Assembly: GCA_035293845.1 (NCBI GenBank)
Contig: DATGMB010000234.1
Coordinates: 1-10,102 of the forward strand
Direction of reading: 5' to 3'
DNA length: 10,102 nt
Source: DATGMB01 sp035293845
GTDB lineage: Bacteria; Acidobacteriota; Terriglobia; Bryobacterales; Bryobacteraceae
The notes beneath the pieces were generated by a model. That model saw only the letters and a list, made by a program, of their open reading frames with translations, searched no databases and had not been told where the DNA came from. Shown here one piece after another: positions 7,901-10,102 of the stretch. The translations under genes were made by a program, and so were the position numbers. The number at the start of each line of letters is the position of its first letter. Within the stretch, counting starts at the first letter, position 1.

Positions 7901-8589
7901 TTGATCGTGTACGATTTCGCCGGCCCGTCGAAGTTGCCCTTCGCCGCGTTCAGGCTGTTGCCCACCAGCGCGTTGCGCAGGTCCTCCAGATTGATGCCGT
8001 AGGAGGAGAGCACCGTCGGGTTGGCCTGAATCCGGATCGCGGGCCGCTGCCCTCCCGAAATGCTCACCAGCCCGACGCCGGAAATCTGCGCGATCTTCGG
8101 CGCCAGGCGCGTGTCTGCCAGGTCCTCCACGCGCGAGAGCGGCAGCTCGGAGGAGGTCAGCGCCAGCGTCAGCACCGGCGCATCGGCCGGGTTCGACTTG
8201 CTGTAGACCGGCGGCGTCGGCAGGTTCGCCGGCAGATAGCTCTGCGCCTGATTGATCGCCGCCTGCACCTCCTGCTCCGCCACGTCGATGTTCAGCGCGA
8301 GCTGAAACCGCAGGATGATCACCGAAACGCCGCCCGCGCTCGTCGAGGTCATCTGGCTCAGCCCGGCGACCTGCCCGAACTGGCGCTCGAGCGGCGCCGT
8401 CACCCCCGAGGCCACCACCGCCGGGCTCGCGCCGGGGTAAAACGTCAGCACTTGGATAGTTGGATAGGCCACCTCCGGCAGCGCCGAAACCGGAATCTGG
8501 AAGAACGCCACCGCGCCCGCCAGAAACACCGCCAGCATCAGCAGAGCGGTCGCCACCGGACGCAGGATGAAGGGACGCGACGGGTTCAT
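4963..8589 (-). CDS. mdtB: RND multidrug efflux permease, MdtB-like, with about 170-residue docking-domain insert
   Basis: The first of two tandem HAE-1 RND pumps, 1208 residues, against about 1040 for E. coli MdtB. It begins MNPSRPFILRPVATALL (TM1) and continues with EVAYPTIQVLTFYPGASP. Proton-relay residues are intact: Asp401-Asp402 in GFVVDDAI, Lys1093 in IVKKN, and the Arg and Thr of RFRPILMTT. It matches its MdtC-like neighbour nearly residue for residue up to about 770 (Asp401 has the same number in both). The offset then jumps by about 169 because of a Gly/Ala/Ser/Thr-rich block at 775-947, after which the fold resumes with VPLSAF. The insert stays in frame and both flanks are canonical, so this is not a frameshift or a pseudogene. 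The gene starts at an ATGA overlap with the adaptor, 5 bases after a perfect AGGAGG, and ends in an ATGA overlap with mdtC. The expected partner is MdtC in a heterotrimer. Confidence 0.95.
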   Translation of the reverse strand: MNPSRPFILRPVATALLMLAVFLAGAVAFFQIPVSALPEVAYPTIQVLTFYPGASPAVVASGVTAPLERQFGQVAGLSQMTSTSAGGVSVIILRFQLALNIDVAEQEVQAAINQAQSYLPANLPTPPVYSKSNPADAPVLTLALTSSELPLSRVEDLADTRLAPKIAQISGVGLVSISGGQRPAIRIQANPTVLSSYGINLEDLRNALVGNSLNAAKGNFDGPAKSYTINANDQLKSSAEYKNVVVAYRGGAPVVLDQVARVIDGVENARLAAWVNRTPAVLLNIRRQPAANTIQVVDSIQRLLPTLVGTLPRAVHVRIVTDRTTAIHASVEDVEFELLLTIGLVVMVIFLFLRTLSGTIIPSVAVPLSLVGTFAVMYLAGFSLNNLTMMALTISTGFVVDDAIVMIENISRYIEEGETPMAAALKGAEQIGFTILSLTVSLIAVLIPLLFMGSVAGRLFREFAITLAVTIVISAAVSLTLTPMMSARLLRHTPPERQGWFYRTSERWFDRMIAFYGRTLRFVLGFQAITLLIAVAVMVLTVFLYIIVPKGFFPTQDTGIIQGISQAAASTSFELMAQSQQRLVETVLTDPAVKDVTSFIGADGVNTTLNSGRIEIDLKPLNERRISAMEVIRRLQPKLAAVPGIQLFLQPVQDLTVADRVTATQYQYTMQDPDQNVLNGVVRQLLPKLRALPQLADVTTDQQLGGLAERVVIDRPTASRYGITPLAIANTLYDAFGQRQINTLYTDVNQYHVILEADPKFQLNPQALHDLYIQGLTSAAGTVPTGAASASVASSPTTAGSSSGAGAGAVAVAGNAQLTPSQTTGVNAAAPSTGALAPGRNPTAAPLAGTASTSVLASAQTAGANSTVLTAQSVSYGTAATTSLSLGTSSPGATSVAAQGGAGSPSGSAVTTGGTTFGGAGAGGGGGTASVSGGGGGGGGTAAPPVAMPVPLSAFTQFQTESEALSVNRQGQFPAVTVSFNLAPGYSLGQALDAMNGVLARTRMPPSIIANYQGTAAAFEGSQANEGLLILAALVTVYIVLGVLYESFVHPITILSTLPSAGLGALLALLLFHLDLDIVSIIGIILLIGIVKKNGIMMVDFALEAQRNEGRNATEAIYQASLLRFRPILMTTMAALLSGIPLAFGTGIGSELRRPLGAAMVGGLLVSQVLTLYTTPVIYIYFDKLGAWVGRRRARRNPPGGGPGREIA
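4971..4976 (-). promoter_or_regulatory. Ribosome binding site for mdtC with ATGA coupling
   Basis: The minus strand reads GGGAGA, then four bases (TTGC), then ATG at 4966. The ATG shares bases with the TGA that ends the MdtB-like gene (ATGA over 4963-4966), so ribosomes finishing mdtB can restart on mdtC. This site and overlap fix the start at 4966 rather than at the in-frame ATG 63 bases upstream. Confidence 0.75.
5749..6267 (-). repeat. Low-complexity insert in the MdtB-like pump (residues 775-947)
   Basis: These 173 codons consist almost wholly of Gly, Ala, Ser, Thr, Val and Pro. The only charged residue is Arg840, and there are single Tyr and Phe residues. The block has irregular SxT/GAGA-type stretches in its first two thirds. 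It becomes glycine-dense at the end, with five Gly at 923-927 and eight at 933-940, then TAAPP. It replaces a short turn between the LYIQ and VPLSAF strands. In AcrB the equivalent spot (WYVRA ... VPFSAF) is a hairpin of the C-terminal docking subdomain at the top of the periplasmic funnel. The MdtC neighbour has seven residues (PGQGGGS) there. It has no recognisable fold and is probably a flexible periplasmic loop. Its role is unknown. Confidence 0.85.
5775..5795 (-). repeat. Imperfect GCG/GGC triplet tract encoding eight glycines
   Basis: The plus strand shows consecutive cgc/ctc/cgc/cgg triplets, read on the minus strand as a run of glycine codons (residues 933-940 of the MdtB-like pump). 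Length changes by strand slippage would stay in frame in steps of one glycine. A related tract of alternating GCG/CCC-type hexamers at about 6164-6182 encodes the GAGAGA stretch. Confidence 0.7.
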
Positions 8590-10028
8590 TTCCGCCTCCT
8601 GCTGGACCTCCTGTTGGTCCCCTTCGCGCTGCCCGTCCGGTTCGCGCTGCCGGTATTGAACTCATCCGTCGTGGGCGGCGTCTCCTTCTGCGGCGCCACC
8701 CTCCGCGAGGGCGCTGGTCTGGACGGCGCTTTCGGCGCGGTCTTCGGCCGGTTGCGGATCGAAACCTTGACGCCGTTTTCCAGCCGGTCGAACCCGCTGG
8801 TCGCCAGCATCTCGCCCGGGGCGATTCCCGTCAGCGCCGTGCGGTCGTCTTCCGATGCCACCGGCGTGACCCCCTGGACTTTCACCGTCTGCTGCGGCGT
8901 GACCACATAGACGAAGGCGTTCGTGCCGTTGTACTGCACCGCCGCCGTGGGCACGATGGTCGCGCGGTGCAGCGTCTTCAAGAGCAGCCGGGCATTCACA
9001 AACTGGTTGGGAAAGAGCGCCAGGTTCGCGTTGGAGAAATCGGCGCGGAATTTCACCGTGCCGGTCGTGGTATCGATCAGGTTGTTGAGCGAATCCATCC
9101 TCCCCGCGGCCAGCCGGATCGAATTCGTGCGGTCGAACGCGTCCACCGCCAGGACATGTCCGGACCGCAACTGCCTTTCGATCTCCGGCAGATCGGCTTC
9201 CGAGACGGCGAACACCACCGTGATCGGCTGCATTTGTGTAATCGCCACCAGAATGGTGCTGTTCCCCGCGAATACGAGATTCCCCGGGTCCACCAGCCGC
9301 AGCCCCACGCGCCCCGAGATCGGAGCCGTGATGTGCGTGTACGAGAGCTGCGTCTTATTGAAAAGGACCGCTCCTTCGTCGGCCTTAACCGCCCCTTCCA
9401 GTTGCGCCACGAGGTACTCCTGATCGACCATCGTCTGCTGCGCGATGGCGTTGCCCGCGTACGCTTTCCGGTACCGGTCGAGATCGATCTTTGCCGATTC
9501 CAGCGCCTGCTGGTCGCGCGCGAGCTGTCCCATAGCGGTCGTCAGGTTGGCCTGATACTGCCGCGGATCGATGTCCACCAGCGGGTCTCCCTTTTTCACC
9601 ATCTGCCCCTGCTGGTAATACACACCCTTCAGTTCCCCGGTCACCTGGCTGTAGACCGTGATCGTGGAGACAGGCGTCACCGTGCCCAACGCGGTGATAT
9701 ACACATTCATGTCTCCGGTCTTCGCGGGCTCCGCCGTGATCGCGACCCCAGGCTGCGGGCGCGGCGGCGGCGCCGTCTGGCGCGGATGCAGGAGAAGAAA
9801 AAGGATGACCCCGGCCGCCACCAGCAAAAACAGCCGGAAGAAGCTGCGGATCCGGTTCCGCCTGCGGATGCGCGCCGGTGGCGGCGCGCCCCCCGGCGCA
9901 TTGAAACCGCCGGGTGGCTCAGGGCCGGGCGGCTCGGGGCCGCCGGGTGCATCGGGCCCACCGGACGCTTCGGGAGATGCTGAGCGGGGTTGGTCTGCTG
10001 CGGAACCTCTCTCACGCTCCAATGGCAT
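8586..10028 (-). CDS. mdtA: RND efflux periplasmic adaptor (membrane fusion protein), MdtA-like
   Basis: A 480-residue adaptor that would bridge the inner-membrane pump and the outer-membrane channel. In order it shows a Pro/Gly-rich N-terminal tail (about 1-52), basic RIRRRNRIR, one membrane segment (about 62-81) anchoring it with the rest in the periplasm, and a split lipoyl domain (about 120-155 and 226-245). A helical hairpin (about 160-225), a beta-barrel (about 265-350) and a membrane-proximal domain (about 355-425) complete the family fold. Strong MdtA signatures are YTHITAPISGRVGLRLVDPGN, AFDRTNS, LIDTTTGTVKFRA and LFPNQFVNARLLL. E. coli MdtA is 415 residues. The excess here is the N-terminal tail and a basic C-terminal tail (427-480). 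The start at 10028 is backed by GAAGG nine bases upstream, and no other Met precedes the membrane segment. It is the first gene of the operon visible in the window and overlaps mdtB by ATGA. Confidence 0.95.
   Translation of the reverse strand: MPLERERGSAADQPRSASPEASGGPDAPGGPEPPGPEPPGGFNAPGGAPPPARIRRRNRIRSFFRLFLLVAAGVILFLLLHPRQTAPPPRPQPGVAITAEPAKTGDMNVYITALGTVTPVSTITVYSQVTGELKGVYYQQGQMVKKGDPLVDIDPRQYQANLTTAMGQLARDQQALESAKIDLDRYRKAYAGNAIAQQTMVDQEYLVAQLEGAVKADEGAVLFNKTQLSYTHITAPISGRVGLRLVDPGNLVFAGNSTILVAITQMQPITVVFAVSEADLPEIERQLRSGHVLAVDAFDRTNSIRLAAGRMDSLNNLIDTTTGTVKFRADFSNANLALFPNQFVNARLLLKTLHRATIVPTAAVQYNGTNAFVYVVTPQQTVKVQGVTPVASEDDRTALTGIAPGEMLATSGFDRLENGVKVSIRNRPKTAPKAPSRPAPSRRVAPQKETPPTTDEFNTGSANRTGSAKGTNRRSSRRRK
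8589..8750 (-). other. Basic low-complexity C-terminal tail of the adaptor (residues 427-480)
   Basis: After the membrane-proximal domain ends at about residue 426 (GVKVSIRN), the protein continues for about 54 residues. They are rich in Arg, Lys, Pro, Ser and Thr and finish in NRRSSRRRK. A six-residue near-repeat (GSANRT, GSAKGT) comes from an 11-base direct repeat at 8623-8633 and 8641-8651, spaced 18 bases apart. The predicted location is periplasmic, near the inner membrane. Confidence 0.65.
8595..8618 (-). repeat. 12-bp tandem duplication carrying two AGGAGG motifs; mdtB ribosome binding site
   Basis: Two 12-base units, 8595-8606 and 8607-8618, differ at two positions. Each contains AGGAGG on the minus strand. 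The nearer copy (8595-8600) sits five bases before the mdtB ATG at 8589 and is a full-length Shine-Dalgarno sequence. The second lies 12 bases further upstream. The same bases encode the adaptor's final residues NRRSSRRRK, so the arginine-rich tail and the ribosome binding site are one sequence. The adaptor TGA and the mdtB ATG overlap as ATGA (8586-8589). Confidence 0.75.
9873..9977 (-). other. Pro/Gly-rich cytoplasmic tail of the adaptor (residues 18-52)
   Basis: Residues 18-52 are rich in Pro and Gly with a few acidic residues, including two consecutive PEPPG units. At DNA level these derive from a 15-bp tandem repeat (9911-9925 and 9926-9940, two mismatches). With a membrane anchor at about 62-81 and the lipoyl domain after it, this tail should lie in the cytoplasm. 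Most adaptors have only a few residues there. Confidence 0.65.
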
Positions 10029-10037
10029 GCGCGTTCG

Positions 10038-10042
10038 CCTTC
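10038..10042 (-). promoter_or_regulatory. Ribosome binding site for mdtA
   Basis: The minus strand reads GAAGG, then nine bases, then ATG at 10028. Spacing is slightly long but acceptable. It supports the annotated start and hence the translated Pro/Gly-rich N-terminal tail. Confidence 0.5.
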
Positions 10043-10047
10043 ACACC

Positions 10048-10083
10048 TTGCAGATCAACTCCGTTACCGGCGAATGATTGCAA
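10048..10083. promoter_or_regulatory. Imperfect dyad in the mdtA leader, possible operator
   Basis: The plus strand has TTGCA at 10048-10052 and TGCAA at 10079-10083. A coaxial inner CCG (10061-10063) and CGG (10068-10070) share the centre at about 10065. About 10 of 18 symmetric pairs match. It lies 20-55 bases upstream of the mdtA start, where repressors of efflux operons often bind. TTGCAA on the minus strand could also be a -35-like hexamer, but no convincing -10 follows 17 bases later. This is weak evidence. Confidence 0.25.
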
Positions 10084-10102
10084 CTCTCCTGCCAGCGGAT
10101 GG

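Noticed and set aside
4963..8589. Idea that the long MdtB-like gene is a frameshifted or fused pseudogene
   Set aside because: The frame is continuous, both flanks of the insert match canonical RND sequence, all proton-relay residues are present, and start and stop overlap the neighbouring genes precisely.
7114..8910. Plus-strand open frame of 598 codons opposite the MdtB-like gene and adaptor
   Set aside because: It spans two confirmed genes on the other strand. The Arg/His-rich composition and lack of any domain mark it as an antisense shadow.
10012..10102. Open minus-strand frame entering from the right edge and ending with TGA inside the start of mdtA
   Set aside because: About 30 codons with no recognisable family. 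A second frame is also open to a TGA at about 10043, so neither can be preferred as the tail of an upstream gene without more sequence.
1..10102. Search for tRNA/rRNA genes, CRISPR arrays, insertion sequences and attachment sites
   Set aside because: No transposase-like protein, regularly spaced repeats or RNA gene signatures were seen. Coding sequence fills nearly the whole window.

Overview
The window is about 65% GC, with strong G/C preference at third codon positions. Almost all of it is one tightly packed operon on the minus strand encoding a complete tripartite RND drug-efflux system. Reading 10028 down to 328, the genes are a periplasmic adaptor (MdtA-like), a first inner-membrane RND pump (MdtB-like), a second, different RND pump (MdtC-like), and an outer-membrane channel lipoprotein of the OprM/NodT family. 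Gene order and protein motifs match mdtABC of Proteobacteria. The host is Gram-negative, because the system needs an outer membrane. The GC content, the operon with its own outer-membrane factor and the low-complexity extensions would fit a soil Acidobacterium (Solibacter/Bryobacter-like), but that placement is inference only.

Layout. Positions 2-235 (+) hold the last 77 codons of a VOC/glyoxalase-fold protein. Positions 236-327 are a convergent intergenic gap with no convincing terminator. Positions 328-1902 (-) encode the outer-membrane factor, 1889-4966 (-) the MdtC-like pump, 4963-8589 (-) the MdtB-like pump and 8586-10028 (-) the adaptor. The last 74 bases (10029-10102) are the adaptor leader, with a Shine-Dalgarno sequence and a weak dyad. 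The promoter and any regulator gene probably lie beyond the right edge.

How the genes work together. The two pump genes both start by ATGA stop/start overlaps and the channel gene overlaps the previous one by 14 bases, so translation is probably coupled along the mRNA. By analogy with E. coli MdtABC, the two pumps form a heterotrimer in the inner membrane driven by proton influx. The adaptor bridges it to the channel, which is supplied here in cis rather than by a shared TolC.

What stands out. The MdtB-like pump carries about 170 extra residues (775-947) of Gly/Ala/Ser/Thr-rich sequence with a single charged residue. They sit at the position of a short hairpin turn in the periplasmic docking domain, and the MdtC partner lacks them. 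The adaptor has a Pro/Gly-rich cytoplasmic N-terminal tail and a basic C-terminal tail, and the channel has a Gly/Thr-rich extracellular loop. Three of the four components are therefore decorated with disordered-looking segments. The pump family itself is well known. The unusual part is these additions.
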